The position numbers and the translations under genes were made by a program. The notes under the pieces are model-generated. The model saw only the letters and a list, made by a program, of their open reading frames with translations, was not told the origin of the DNA and made no database searches. Below, piece after piece: positions 1 to 10,307 of a DNA stretch of 64,000 nucleotides. The DNA comes from Snodgrassella gandavensis. Lineage in GTDB: Bacteria > Pseudomonadota > Gammaproteobacteria > Burkholderiales > Neisseriaceae. The stretch lies in contig NZ_CAJZCE010000004.1 of NCBI RefSeq assembly GCF_914768025.1, positions 176,716 through 240,715 of the forward strand, read 5' to 3'. Position 1 is the stretch's first letter; each line of letters starts with the position of its first letter.

Positions 1-84
1 CCCCATAAAACCGCCAAACATAATCGTCATACCGTCTTTAAGGAAATCCCGGATTTTATCGGTAGTGATTAATTTTTTTTGCAT
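1..84 (-). CDS. atoD: 3-oxoacid/acetate CoA-transferase subunit A, N-terminal part (runs off the left edge)
   Basis: Reverse-strand translation from ATG at 84 gives MQKKLITTDKIRDFLKDGMTIMFGGFMG, which resembles the AtoD/ScoA N-terminus (DGMTIM-GGFMG). Confidence 0.7.
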   Translation of the reverse strand, partial: MQKKLITTDKIRDFLKDGMTIMFGGFMG

Positions 85-409
85 CAACGACTCCTTGTTA
101 CATGTTAGACATTTATCTTTGCTTAAAAGCAGGCTGCTTTACTATTGCAATTCATGTACCAGTTTGGCGTCATAAAGTTAAAAATATAATATATTGATTT
201 TTAAATATAAATTTATTTTGTTAAATAGATTTATGCTGTAAGCAGTGCAGAAATCTGCACTTGAGCGCAAAAAAAATTGCATAAAGAAAACAAGATAATA
301 CTCATTAATCATTGGTGAATAAGTGCGGTAGCCATAGCCCGCCACGCTTAGAAGCAAAATAAATAGTTTTGCCGTCTGAGCTGTATCGGCTATTAATCAT
401 TTTTTATAG

Positions 410-589
410 TTATTAAAAAGCATTGCTGTTAATCTGGATAAACCCATCCAGTATGCATTTGAGGTTAATGAATCAAGTAGTATGGTTCCAGATTGGTGGC
501 AAGCTGGAACAACAGCAGAAGCAGATAATGAGGCAAATACGATATATCCAGCCGTGCAATTAATAAAGCAAAGCAATAATTGCAATTAA
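410..589 (+). pseudogene. Possible 3' remnant of an unidentified coding sequence
   Basis: Open frame without a start codon: LLKSIAVNLDKPIQYAFEVNESSSMVPDWWQAGTTAEADNEANTIYPAVQLIKQSNNCN*. Composition is protein-like, but no family was recognised. Confidence 0.3.
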
Positions 590-697
590 ATATCTATAAC
601 TACCAAATATTTGCATTATTTATGGCCTGTTTTAGGGTAGAAGTAGCCAAAAATGCTTGACGAGTTTAATAATGCTCCCTATAATGCGCTCTTCCTT

Positions 698-773
698 TCC
701 CTGATAGCTCAGTCGGTAGAGCGACGGACTGTTAATCCGCAGGTCCCAGGTTCGAGCCCTGGTCGGGGAGCCA
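698..773 (+). tRNA. tRNA-Asn (anticodon GTT)
   Basis: Cloverleaf: acceptor TCCCTGA/TCGGGGA, D-arm AGCTCAGTCGGTAGAGC, anticodon loop CTGTTAA, T-arm GGTTCGAGCC, encoded CCA. Confidence 0.97.
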
Positions 774-775
774 AA

Positions 776-851
776 GGGTCGTTAGCTCAGTCGGTAGAGC
801 AGCGGACTTTTAATCCGTTGGTCGAGCGTTCGAATCGCTCACGACCCACCA
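776..851 (+). tRNA. tRNA-Lys (anticodon TTT)
   Basis: Cloverleaf GGGTCGTTAGCTCAG...CTTTTAA...GTTCGAATC...ACGACCCACCA. Confidence 0.97.
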
Positions 852-880
852 AAAACCCTTACTTAACGGTAAGGTGAATT

Positions 881-907
881 AAACCTCACGCTGATGAGGT
901 TTTTTTG
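881..907 (+). terminator. Rho-independent terminator after the tRNA pair
   Basis: AAACCTCA-cgctga-TGAGGTTTTTTT stem-loop followed by a T-run. Confidence 0.8.
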
Positions 908-975
908 TATCTACACAAACCTTAATTAATCTGGTTGTTTGTTCATTATCATAATTTGTGAGCTAATCAGAATGA

Positions 976-1521
976 TTAGATTAGGCTGGTTCCTAAAGTA
1001 TTTTGAAAATGCTTTAAAGCCCAGTTGTGTCCTGTAGCATCAAAGCTGGCAACGGTATGTTGATGGCTGACTATTTTATAATTAAGGTTATAAGCATCAA
1101 CTGCGGTATGTAAAATACAAATGTCTGTACATACTCCAGTTATATGTATTTGTGTGATGTTTCTTTCACGCAGGCGTAAATCCAGATCAGTACCACTGAA
1201 TGCTGAATAATGACGCTTGTTTAATCAGTAAACTTGCGGATTAAATTGGTTTATTGTGTACAGCTGCTTCAATGAACTATATAAATCCTGCCCCTCTGTG
1301 CCGATGATGTTGTGTGATGGAAATAATTTATTTTCTGGATGATACCGATCATCTGGTTGATGGGCATCAATGGCAATTACCACAAAATTGCCTTGCTCAA
1401 TAAATGTTCTGGCCACATTCACTATTTCTTCTTCAATTGATTGTCCCGCCAATCCGGTTGTTAGCGCGCCATCTGTGGCGATAAAGGCATTGGTGCAATC
1501 AATTGAAATTAGTGCTTTCAT
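976..1521 (-). pseudogene. Isochorismatase-family cysteine hydrolase with one internal in-frame TGA
   Basis: Frame reads MKALISIDCTNAFIATDG...YTINQFNPQVY*LNKRHYSAFSGTDLDLRLRERNITQIHITGVCTDICILHTAVDAYNLNYKIVSHQHTVASFDATGHNWALKHFQNTLGTSLI*. The same frame is kept on both sides of the TGA at 1225-1227, and the catalytic-Cys motif GVCTDICI lies after it. Confidence 0.8.
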
Positions 1522-1882
1522 ATGTCATTTTGTTCTTGTTAGTCTGTATTTTTCAGTATTACTATTGTACCTATTTAGTATTTAGTTATTGTATTGAGTA
1601 GATGTACTTTGAACGATTTCAAAATTAAAAGCATTTTCGATTTAGCGAATAGGCCAATTTGAGGCGTGAAGAGTAATAGTTGTCTATCAATAAATATGGC
1701 TAAGGTTTTAAGTAATATTTATAATAAAATAAAATTTTTAAATAAAAATTTGGGAATGCTGTTCTGTTGGCCGATTGTTTGAATAGTTTACGGACTATCA
1801 AAATCTTTTTAGGAAAAATAAGAAAGCTAGGAAATCATATAAATTTATCCTGTTTTTTAGCTTTTATTAGTATGATAAATAA

Positions 1883-3073
1883 TTATAAAAGCCAATCTTG
1901 TAATTTGGTAAGAATATAATCATTTGGTAAACGTTCTTGTTCTAGGCGATTGTCATCGTATTTCCCGGATTGTAGTATAGTAAACAGTTTTTTTTCTGCT
2001 GGATTCAGGTGAGTTGGAATATCATAATAAGATTCCAATTCTTTTGTCATGTAATAGTGATGTCTAGATAATGTTTCTTCATCCATCATCAATGTATGAA
2101 TATGCGGGCAAAGCATTTTAGCCTGGCTCAATATTTTTAATCCCCAGCTATCAATATCTCCCCAGTATCCTACTTTTTTTTGTCTTAACCATGGTGCAGA
2201 AAGCCAGCTAACATTGTTGCCTCCACCAAAAACGGCAATGCTATCTGGTAGTTGGGGTAATGCTAAACCTGACTGAATATTTTCGACTACTAAAATGTTA
2301 TTAGCAGGTAGTTCATATTTCATCAGTGTATGTTGATCCATTTGTAAGATGGGTAGTTCAGCTAAAGCACTTTGTGCTTTTTTGCATAATGGTTTGACCA
2401 TTAGCCAGCCTTTAGGGTTCTCTAGGCATCCGAGCCAGTTAAGCAAACCACCTGTTTTTGTGATTGCGTCATTATGCAAAACATCAAGTAAAGCACTGAT
2501 TAATATTGTGTTATTTTCCAAAAATTTGGTATCAATTCCATGTAAAGGTAGGGAACGCAGATATGAGCCAGTACCCATGCCTGGATATAGCTGTTTTAAT
2601 ATATTAATGATATTATCCGATTGTTGGACAGTTAGCTGTTGAACAATGGATAAATGGTCAATTAAAACTGGGTAAAAGCGTTTCTCAAATTCTATTAATG
2701 GTTGTATTACTTTCTCCCATTTGTGGACTTCTTGTTGTACCTCTGAACCTAAAAATTCAAATAGTTCGGTTCGATTTTTAAGTATTAGCTTGGTAGGTAT
2801 GCGTTGTTGACAGACCTTATTTAATGTTTTTTTTTGCCAGTTTATCCATTGTTGTTGTGGGTATTTGTCCCATTGATTAATGAAATTTTTAAAATGCATC
2901 ATGTTATCAAGTACCTGATTACCTGATGGTGGCAGCAAGGAAATTTCAATTGGAAACTGACGCTGATTCAGTAAGCGCTCTTTGAGATGCTTTGGGTGAT
3001 CCCATTCCCGTTTTTTGATTTGTGTGTAAACTTCCGCTGGAAGTTTACCCCATTTGGGGCTTAATTCTGTCAT
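1883..3073 (-). CDS. jetD: Wadjet anti-plasmid system protein JetD (DUF3322/DUF2220, toprim-like nuclease)
   Basis: 396 aa downstream of an SMC-like gene. Contains the toprim-like YWGDIDSWGLKIL motif and a position and size consistent with JetD. Confidence 0.88.
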   Translation of the reverse strand: MTELSPKWGKLPAEVYTQIKKREWDHPKHLKERLLNQRQFPIEISLLPPSGNQVLDNMMHFKNFINQWDKYPQQQWINWQKKTLNKVCQQRIPTKLILKNRTELFEFLGSEVQQEVHKWEKVIQPLIEFEKRFYPVLIDHLSIVQQLTVQQSDNIINILKQLYPGMGTGSYLRSLPLHGIDTKFLENNTILISALLDVLHNDAITKTGGLLNWLGCLENPKGWLMVKPLCKKAQSALAELPILQMDQHTLMKYELPANNILVVENIQSGLALPQLPDSIAVFGGGNNVSWLSAPWLRQKKVGYWGDIDSWGLKILSQAKMLCPHIHTLMMDEETLSRHHYYMTKELESYYDIPTHLNPAEKKLFTILQSGKYDDNRLEQERLPNDYILTKLQDWLL

Positions 3074-3242
3074 ATTCTGATTGTCTCTAGGTATGTTCAG
3101 ATGCGGTTAATATTGCTGTAATTCACTTTAAAATTTATAGTGTAATGGATCATATTCATACCTGCGGTGTTTTGTTTGTTAGGTTTTCCATGAATTCGGT
3201 TTTCTATGTTGAGCATTCGGGCACGTCATAAGAAATATGAAG

Positions 3243-6200
3243 TTAAGTATATTTGATTGGGGTAAGTTCAATTCCTAATGATTGGACTTGTTTGATAATT
3301 TCAGGATTTTTTATTTGTGCTAGTTGTGTATCTATCTCTTCCCAAGTTACTTCGCATAAATGACTTTCATGAGTTTGCTGGTTACGCTCGGCAATGAGCA
3401 GGGAGTGTGCTGTTTCGCGTGCTAGGTTAAGGTTTTTATAAGGTGTAATCAAATTGATATGGATATGCAATGCTTTAAAAACATTTAAAACTCGACGGCT
3501 GACTGTTTCTGCGGTATTGGAAAATGCTTCGTCTAAAAATACTGTGCAGTAAACAGGTTTATCATGCCCATCTGGTGTTAGTGCATAGGCTAGGCTGGCT
3601 GCGACAATGGTGCCGGCAAACGATTCTTTTTCACCACCCGATTTACCACTGGATGATTCCAGTACATCTATAACAGCTGCGGTTTCATTATCTAGTTCTT
3701 CTGCAAAAAATGACATCTGATAACGTGGATCAAGTAAGCGCAAGCTTTCTAATGTGTTTGCTGAGGCTGTATTGCTGGCTTTATCCAGCAGTGAGATTAT
3801 TTTTTTTAATGTATTAAATTGATATTCATGGTCATCACTATTAAAACTACTTAGAGCCTTCTTAAGTGTCTCTGAAAATTCTATTACATTGGAATGTTTA
3901 TCATTTTTGGTATTTAATTTAAGATATGTATTCTTTCTGAATTCGGTACGTTTTAATACGGTATTAATAACCTGAATACGTTCTTTTATTTCATTTTTTT
4001 CTGCATCTAACTGTTGCTGGATTCTGGCCAGTGATTGTGTTGTGTGTTTATTTAAACGTTTTTTAAAACGTTCCTGTAATTGTGGCAGTCCTTCCTGCTC
4101 CAGTTCGAGCAGATGAGTTATATAATCTGCAATACTTGCAATGTCTGTATTCCAATCGTTGGCGATTATAGGCCAGCGAGATTTAAAATATGACATGACA
4201 CGAATCAGGTTGTCGCGCGTTTTTTCATTTTCTTGGTTTTTTTCCTTCAATGAATCTTCAATCTGTTTTAGGTAAAAACTTTGTTTTTTGATTAGTGATG
4301 GCAATATGTCATCATTATATTGACCAATACGATGATTTAATAGTTGTCTTACTATGTGTTCAATGCCTTGATCTGCATCATCTTGTGCGCGCTGAAGTTC
4401 TCTTTTTATGTTTTCCAGCTCGTTATTTCTACTCCCTTGTTCCTGATTGAGTTGTAATTCTTGTTCGTGTAATTGTTGTAAGTCTGTTTTGGCCGTTTCC
4501 CAGCGTAATTGTGCTTGGTTTAAATCATTGCCGTTTTGTAATAGTTCAGCTAATTCTTTTTCTATTCTACTGAGTTTAGCTTGCTGCCTTGGTAGATCAA
4601 TCTCTTCCCAGCAGTAATCTTGTAATTTTTGCCATAGCTGTTTCTGCTCTCCGATTATGTCTAAATCGTTACGCTTTTGCAGAACGATTTGTTCCTGCGC
4701 TTCTAATTTTTGTGTCAGTAAGGTTAAGTCCTGTTCTAATATCGCTAGTCGTGCTTTGTTGGAAAAGCCTAGTTGCCAAACTGTTTGATCATTTATTTTA
4801 TTCTGATCTTTCTTTTCAAAACGACCCTGTTCCAGATGGATTAAACCTGCCTGTGTGATGGAAAAAGGCGTTTTATCCAGCTCTTCGGTAGAATCTACAC
4901 AAGTTAAATCGAAACGCTGCAAATGCTTTTTTAACCAGTCCCGATAAGGATGATCGCGCCAGATTAATTTGTTTAAATAGCCTTCCGATTTAAATTCGGC
5001 TCTTATTTTTTGGTGTTGAAATAATTCTGGTACGACTTGTACTCTGACATGCAAGCCAGTGTGACGGGTGTTTAACCAGCGTGTTACTTGTGAGACAACG
5101 TTATAAGGAACAATCATGGTAGTTCTGAGCCCACCTAATGCTCTTTCAATGGCTCCTTGCCAATCCCTTTCGCTTTCTTTAACGTTAATTAATTCGCCAA
5201 TAAAGCGACATTGTTCGATTGTTAAATTTAGTGATGCAATCATTTCATCGCGGAGCTGTTGAAATTTGAGTGCAATATTGGAATCTGGTCTTGCCTTAAT
5301 TCCGGTAATTTGTTCTTGGGTTTGGTTGAGTTGCGCTTGTAAGTTGCTTAATTCGCCACTGACGTGTCCAAATCTATCTTGGGCATTTTGGGTATCCTGC
5401 TTTAGGTTTTGCAGTTTTTCTGTTGCTAGCTGTTGGTTGTTTTCAAATTGTATTCGAACCAGTTCTGGATTTAACCCTAATGTTTGGGTTTCCTTCTGAT
5501 ATTTTGATGCCTGTAGATTTACGCGTTCTAATTCAAGTTGTACTTGTTTACGCTGTTTTTTTAGTGGTTCAATGCTCTCGCCACCAGCGAGAAGATAAGC
5601 TGCATGGTAATTTTCGACCTGGCTTTTTAACTCTTGCTCATTTTGATTTAGTTCGTCGAGCTTTTGTTGTAAGTGATCAATTTGTTTTTGAAGCTGCTGA
5701 AGCTCGTTGGTGTAGAGTTGACATTTTAGTTCGCCAAAATAGGCTGTTAATCCGTTTTTTTCCTGTTCAAGGTTATCTGAGATTTCTAGACAATTATTAT
5801 ATTTCTGATTGAGTTCAGGTAATTTAATCAAATGTCGTTGCTGCTCTTTTGCGTCAAGCAGTTGTGCATGTGTAGTTTCTAAGTCTGCAAATTCTTTTAC
5901 AACTTTACGGGCTTCTTCTTTGATTTCGCTTGGTTCAAGTACGAGCTCACGAATCAGGGCTGTTAAGTCGTCGATTTTTTTTAAACCTAGGGCTCGGGAT
6001 AATAGAGCAGGGGTGTTTTTGTTATCCATGTGCAGCAATTTTCGGTAGAGTGCCTGATAGTCAGAAAAATTGTCGTTTGAATAAGCAATTGTTGCATCAT
6101 TATTTAATCTCTGTTTCAGTAGGCGTCGTTCACCATCTTTAAAGTGTTCCAGTAATTCTTTAAGCTGAAGGTTGCGATTGGCAATGACGTAGTGACGATT

Positions 6201-6638
6201 GATATCTGCTGAAGAGGTTGCAGAAGGCGCTGCCCAAAATAATACGGCCAGTGTGATGTAATTACCGTCATCAGCTAGATAACAGGCGCGTAATCCTGTG
6301 ATAACTGATTGGTTGCGTTTGCTTTTTACTTTGGTTTTGGCGCCATCATGTGCTGAACCGAAGTTGCCACGCATATATGAAAGCAGGGTTCTGTCGCTGC
6401 GATCACCTTGTGCTGCGGCAACGTTAAAACTGGCGCGTCCGGCTGGCAGTAGTAATGCCATCAATCCATCAATAAGTGTGGTTTTACCCGAGCCGTTATC
6501 GCCGGTTACCAGTGTACCAACCGGATCGATTTTGGCTGTATGCAAACCATGGAATGATCCCCAGTTATACACAGATAGTTCATGTAAGCGAATTTGACCA
6601 ACTTTGAATAGCTCATTATCTATCATGGGTTTATTCAT
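3243..6638 (-). CDS. jetC: Wadjet SMC-like ATPase JetC
   Basis: 1131 aa. Walker A GDNGSGKTTLIDG, long coiled coil, SGGEKE signature and CTVFLDEAFSN Walker B. Confidence 0.93.
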   Translation of the reverse strand: MNKPMIDNELFKVGQIRLHELSVYNWGSFHGLHTAKIDPVGTLVTGDNGSGKTTLIDGLMALLLPAGRASFNVAAAQGDRSDRTLLSYMRGNFGSAHDGAKTKVKSKRNQSVITGLRACYLADDGNYITLAVLFWAAPSATSSADINRHYVIANRNLQLKELLEHFKDGERRLLKQRLNNDATIAYSNDNFSDYQALYRKLLHMDNKNTPALLSRALGLKKIDDLTALIRELVLEPSEIKEEARKVVKEFADLETTHAQLLDAKEQQRHLIKLPELNQKYNNCLEISDNLEQEKNGLTAYFGELKCQLYTNELQQLQKQIDHLQQKLDELNQNEQELKSQVENYHAAYLLAGGESIEPLKKQRKQVQLELERVNLQASKYQKETQTLGLNPELVRIQFENNQQLATEKLQNLKQDTQNAQDRFGHVSGELSNLQAQLNQTQEQITGIKARPDSNIALKFQQLRDEMIASLNLTIEQCRFIGELINVKESERDWQGAIERALGGLRTTMIVPYNVVSQVTRWLNTRHTGLHVRVQVVPELFQHQKIRAEFKSEGYLNKLIWRDHPYRDWLKKHLQRFDLTCVDSTEELDKTPFSITQAGLIHLEQGRFEKKDQNKINDQTVWQLGFSNKARLAILEQDLTLLTQKLEAQEQIVLQKRNDLDIIGEQKQLWQKLQDYCWEEIDLPRQQAKLSRIEKELAELLQNGNDLNQAQLRWETAKTDLQQLHEQELQLNQEQGSRNNELENIKRELQRAQDDADQGIEHIVRQLLNHRIGQYNDDILPSLIKKQSFYLKQIEDSLKEKNQENEKTRDNLIRVMSYFKSRWPIIANDWNTDIASIADYITHLLELEQEGLPQLQERFKKRLNKHTTQSLARIQQQLDAEKNEIKERIQVINTVLKRTEFRKNTYLKLNTKNDKHSNVIEFSETLKKALSSFNSDDHEYQFNTLKKIISLLDKASNTASANTLESLRLLDPRYQMSFFAEELDNETAAVIDVLESSSGKSGGEKESFAGTIVAASLAYALTPDGHDKPVYCTVFLDEAFSNTAETVSRRVLNVFKALHIHINLITPYKNLNLARETAHSLLIAERNQQTHESHLCEVTWEEIDTQLAQIKNPEIIKQVQSLGIELTPIKYT

Positions 6639-7419
6639 TTGATTCTTCTTTCTCTGCTTCTACTGTATCGGACTGTGCTTTTTCGCTTAATTTTCTGTAC
6701 TCTGTAAGCATGTTTTCCAAAAAACTGGCGTTAACAATATAGCGGATAATGGGTGTGATTTCATAACGATCCTCGCTGCCTCGTACGTTTGCCAGTATAT
6801 GACGCTCTTTCATGCGGCTTAGTGCGGCGTTAAGAGCCTTTTTTTCAAGTGTCGAATGATTAGTTAGGGATGAAAAGGGGGTTAAAAGTTCTTCAATATG
6901 CTCAAAACTAATAATTATTTTGCTTTCACCTATCGCTTCTCGTTCCTGAAAGTATTTACGCAGGACCAGTAATATTAATGTGTCATGAACTGTCAGTTGT
7001 CGCTTATTAATTAATAACGGTATTTCATCATTTTCTTCTATGGCCTCATTCATTTGGGCTACATAAGCTATTCCGTAGGGCTGATCTAATATTAATTTTA
7101 GATATATATTGGCTAAATGAGTCTCTATTTGAACTTTATAATGACAGATACTAGTAAATATATTGTTTTTTTGCGCAGCTAAAATCACACCATGTTTGAG
7201 TAAGGCTACTAAAGCATGTCTGGCTTCTGTTGGTAGGAAGCTAGACTCTGGTTGTGCGATATTGTCAGGCTGCAATATTGGCGACTGTGCGTATTCTGTG
7301 TCATTATTAATAATTTCATTGTCTGGTTGATTAACAGAATCGACGGGGATCATTTCTGCACAAAGCTGATCAAAAAATTCGCCAGCTGATAATTTTTTGT
7401 CATTTTCTTCTTGGTTCAT
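6631..7419 (-). CDS. jetB: Wadjet protein JetB (DUF4194)
   Basis: 262 aa between the JetA-like and JetC-like genes, overlapping both neighbours; winged-helix kleisin-accessory type sequence. Confidence 0.85.
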   Translation of the reverse strand: MNQEENDKKLSAGEFFDQLCAEMIPVDSVNQPDNEIINNDTEYAQSPILQPDNIAQPESSFLPTEARHALVALLKHGVILAAQKNNIFTSICHYKVQIETHLANIYLKLILDQPYGIAYVAQMNEAIEENDEIPLLINKRQLTVHDTLILLVLRKYFQEREAIGESKIIISFEHIEELLTPFSSLTNHSTLEKKALNAALSRMKERHILANVRGSEDRYEITPIIRYIVNASFLENMLTEYRKLSEKAQSDTVEAEKEESNE

Positions 7420-8867
7420 AGTGAAAGCTCTTCCAGATTAGCAGGAAAAAGTGAGGCACTGAGTAGGTATTTGGGGAGAGTGGCTTTTATCTGAACTCCC
7501 TGTTTATCCTGAATGATAATAGATTCTTTAGTGTTTAGTTCGGTTGCCTGAATATGCTGGGCAATCCTTAAATAGGCCACGAGTTCTTCCAGTCCAAAGT
7601 TAATTGCTTTTTTCTCAACCAGACCGGCGATAGTTAATGGTCCAAATGTACAAAGGTTGTGATAAATGGTGGCAGCTAATTCTTTAATCTGTACTGTATC
7701 TAGTAAGATTATGATTGCTTCACTTGGGGCGGTTGAGTTGGTATGTTCGGTGATGTCTGCGATTTGTATTGCTTCTATGGGTTCTTTTAAAGATATTGAA
7801 TCGGGAGAGTTAATTTCTATGTTACCGGTAGGTAATATTAGGCTAGTAGCTTGTTTAAAGTTAATCTTATTTCTGGTGAAATTGACTGCTAGTTGTTCTA
7901 ATTGTGTGATTAGACGATCAACAGTACGTTTTTCCTGTGCTGCGCCACTTTCGATATAGGTTTTCAGGCTTTCTTCTGTTCGACGACGGATTTGAAATAT
8001 ATGTTTACTTTCCTGATTGAGTTCCTGTAATAAACGTTTGAGAAATTTACGTTGTGGTGGTTGCAGGTGACTGGCTGAGGTTTGGTTGAGAATAATATCC
8101 AGTTGTTCTTTGAATTCGGTTGAACGGTTTGAATCACAAAGTAGTTGAAAGAATCCTTCAAATGCGCTGCCAGCGTCGCTTTGGGCAAGTAAGGCTTCCT
8201 GATCCATAATGGTTTGCAATACTGCTCCACGATTATTATCTTTTTCTATCATTTTGACGCGGATATTTTGATCTAGACGGCGAATTTCCTCTTCAACATA
8301 GCGGAAATCGTTAGTTAATACGGAAGCAAGTTGGTAGATTTCTCGTAATCTTTCTCGTTGTTGTTGGTCAGATAGTGTTTTGATACCTTTGGTTTGTATG
8401 GTTTCTATTTCTTTTTCCAGTTCTGCTTTGCGCTGATTGAGCAGGGCAATTCTTTCTTCGGGATTTTCGCTTAATGCAATGACCAGTTCCCGAACAGCCT
8501 CTTGTACAATCCGTAGATGTGAAGCGCTGATATTGATGTTACGTTCGTCGAATCCCTGACAGAAACGCAATGCAATTTCGCATGCATCGGTTTTAGTTAG
8601 TTTATTGTCCATTTCACGTAACCAGCCATCTTTAATCCATTGATTAATATAGGTGGATGCTGATGTATCTGCTTCCCACAGGTTGTCTTCCAGTTCTGCA
8701 TCTAGTAATACGCGAGCCTGACTATAAGATACTTCATTTTGACCGGGAGAAAACAATTGCTCAATAAAGGCAAGAATGAGTGGGGCAGTAGTTGCTCTAA
8801 GTAATTTCCAGACCTTACTTTCATTATAAAAGCGGTTATATTTTGCCAGTGAATGTGAAAAGCTCAT
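7416..8867 (-). CDS. jetA: Wadjet protein JetA (DUF3375)
   Basis: 483 aa first gene of a jetABCD-ordered operon; MSFSHSLAKYNRFYNESKVWKLLRA... start typical of DUF3375. Confidence 0.87.
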   Translation of the reverse strand: MSFSHSLAKYNRFYNESKVWKLLRATTAPLILAFIEQLFSPGQNEVSYSQARVLLDAELEDNLWEADTSASTYINQWIKDGWLREMDNKLTKTDACEIALRFCQGFDERNINISASHLRIVQEAVRELVIALSENPEERIALLNQRKAELEKEIETIQTKGIKTLSDQQQRERLREIYQLASVLTNDFRYVEEEIRRLDQNIRVKMIEKDNNRGAVLQTIMDQEALLAQSDAGSAFEGFFQLLCDSNRSTEFKEQLDIILNQTSASHLQPPQRKFLKRLLQELNQESKHIFQIRRRTEESLKTYIESGAAQEKRTVDRLITQLEQLAVNFTRNKINFKQATSLILPTGNIEINSPDSISLKEPIEAIQIADITEHTNSTAPSEAIIILLDTVQIKELAATIYHNLCTFGPLTIAGLVEKKAINFGLEELVAYLRIAQHIQATELNTKESIIIQDKQGVQIKATLPKYLLSASLFPANLEELSL

Positions 8868-9038
8868 TATTTAATTTTTTATGCTAATGGAAATCTAATA
8901 TTAACCTATTTTAAATTTGAATCATATTGTTAGCAGATATATGACAAATTCCATTACTAATTATTCACTTTTTTACAACTGCTTATATGGATAAGCATTA
9001 ATTATGCTGTGGTTTAAAGATAATAATTTTAAAGAAAT

Positions 9039-10307
9039 TTAATTGGTTACTATTAGTAATTCATGCCATTGGGTGGTATAGCATGGGCTGAGTTGGGTGC
9101 GGGTCATGTGCCAGTGGCTGGATTGCAGTTCGCTACCAAGCTGAATGCTGTTGCGGCCGTAACGGCTGGTGATGTTATCCCATGCGCTCATGAGTTCGGA
9201 GCGGTGGTTGTGCTCGCTGGAGTAGAGTAAGTCCGGTTGCTGGAAAGTCTGTGCTGGTTCGATACCGCTTAGTTCGATACCACATTTTTTGTATTCGTGG
9301 CCGGGGCGGTAGATGCTGCGTAGCAGATTCTGGGCGATATGGTTTAGGGTGAGGGTGTCGGCACTGGGTTGTGGCAGTTTGATAAACTGATAGCCGTTGT
9401 ATTGGGACTGGTCGTGGCGAAAGCGGTTGGTGTAGATAAAAACGCCGATGATATGGGCATGGCTGTTTTGTTGGCGCAGTTTGGCTGCACCAGCACTGAT
9501 GTGGTGGCTGATGGCAGCTTGCAGGCCGTCGAGGCTGGTAATTATGTTGCCAAAGCTGCGGCTGCGAACGATGTGTTGGCGACTGGCTTCGTTGATGATG
9601 AGTTCGCTACAAGGAATACCCTGCATTTCGCGCTGGGTGCGCTCGAGCACGACACCGAACTGTTTTCTTAGGGTGGGGGTATGGGCGTTGATGAAGTCGA
9701 GGGCGGTATGGATGCCTTGAGCAGCGAGTTTTTGGCCGATTCTGCGGCCGATGCCCCAGATTTCGCTAACAGGGGTGCTGGCAAGGGCGCGTTGCTGGAT
9801 ATTGGGATTCCAGTCTGTCCAGACGATGACGCCGTTGAAATGGTGGCGGTGGCGTTTGGCCAGATGGTTGCAGAATTTGGCCAGAGTACGGGTGGGGGCG
9901 ATGCCGACGCAGGTGGGGATGCCTACCCATTGCTGGATGCGGTTGCGGATGTTGTGGCCGAGCTGGTGCAGGTTGTTCAGGCCGTGCAGGTCGGCAAAAC
10001 ATTCGTCGATGGAGTAGATTTCGATGGCCGGCACGAGGGAGACGATGGTGTTCATCATGCGTCGTGACAGGTCGGCATACAGTTCGTAATTGGAGGAAAA
10101 AACGGTTATTTTGCCCCGCTGTATGAGGTGCTGAATCTGGAAATAGGGGATGCCCATTTTGATGCCGATGTCTTTGGCTTCGCTGGAACGGGAGATGACG
10201 CAGCCATCATTGTTACTCAGGACGATGATGGGCTGTTGCTTGAGTTCCGGGCGATAAACTCTTTCGCAGGAGCAATAGAAGTTATTGCCGTCAATCAGGG
10301 CAAACAT
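9039..10307 (-). CDS. umuC: Y-family DNA polymerase V catalytic subunit UmuC
   Basis: MFALIDGNNFYCSCERVYRPEL, VLSNNDGCVISRS, YSIDECFADL. Confidence 0.95.
   Translation of the reverse strand: MFALIDGNNFYCSCERVYRPELKQQPIIVLSNNDGCVISRSSEAKDIGIKMGIPYFQIQHLIQRGKITVFSSNYELYADLSRRMMNTIVSLVPAIEIYSIDECFADLHGLNNLHQLGHNIRNRIQQWVGIPTCVGIAPTRTLAKFCNHLAKRHRHHFNGVIVWTDWNPNIQQRALASTPVSEIWGIGRRIGQKLAAQGIHTALDFINAHTPTLRKQFGVVLERTQREMQGIPCSELIINEASRQHIVRSRSFGNIITSLDGLQAAISHHISAGAAKLRQQNSHAHIIGVFIYTNRFRHDQSQYNGYQFIKLPQPSADTLTLNHIAQNLLRSIYRPGHEYKKCGIELSGIEPAQTFQQPDLLYSSEHNHRSELMSAWDNITSRYGRNSIQLGSELQSSHWHMTRTQLSPCYTTQWHELLIVTN

Noticed and set aside
371-382. Meningococcal-type uptake word GCCGTCTGA near 371
   Set aside because: It is an imperfect single occurrence; the AGGCTGCCTGAA dialect is better supported in this window.
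653-877. 74-aa ORF over the tRNA genes
   Set aside because: It is a translation of tRNA-Asn and tRNA-Lys.
1225-1227. TGA as selenocysteine codon in the isochorismatase-family gene
   Set aside because: No SECIS-like hairpin was evident and the catalytic Cys lies elsewhere; a nonsense mutation is simpler.
5266-5812. Plus-strand ORFs inside jetC
   Set aside because: Antisense shadow of the coiled-coil coding sequence.
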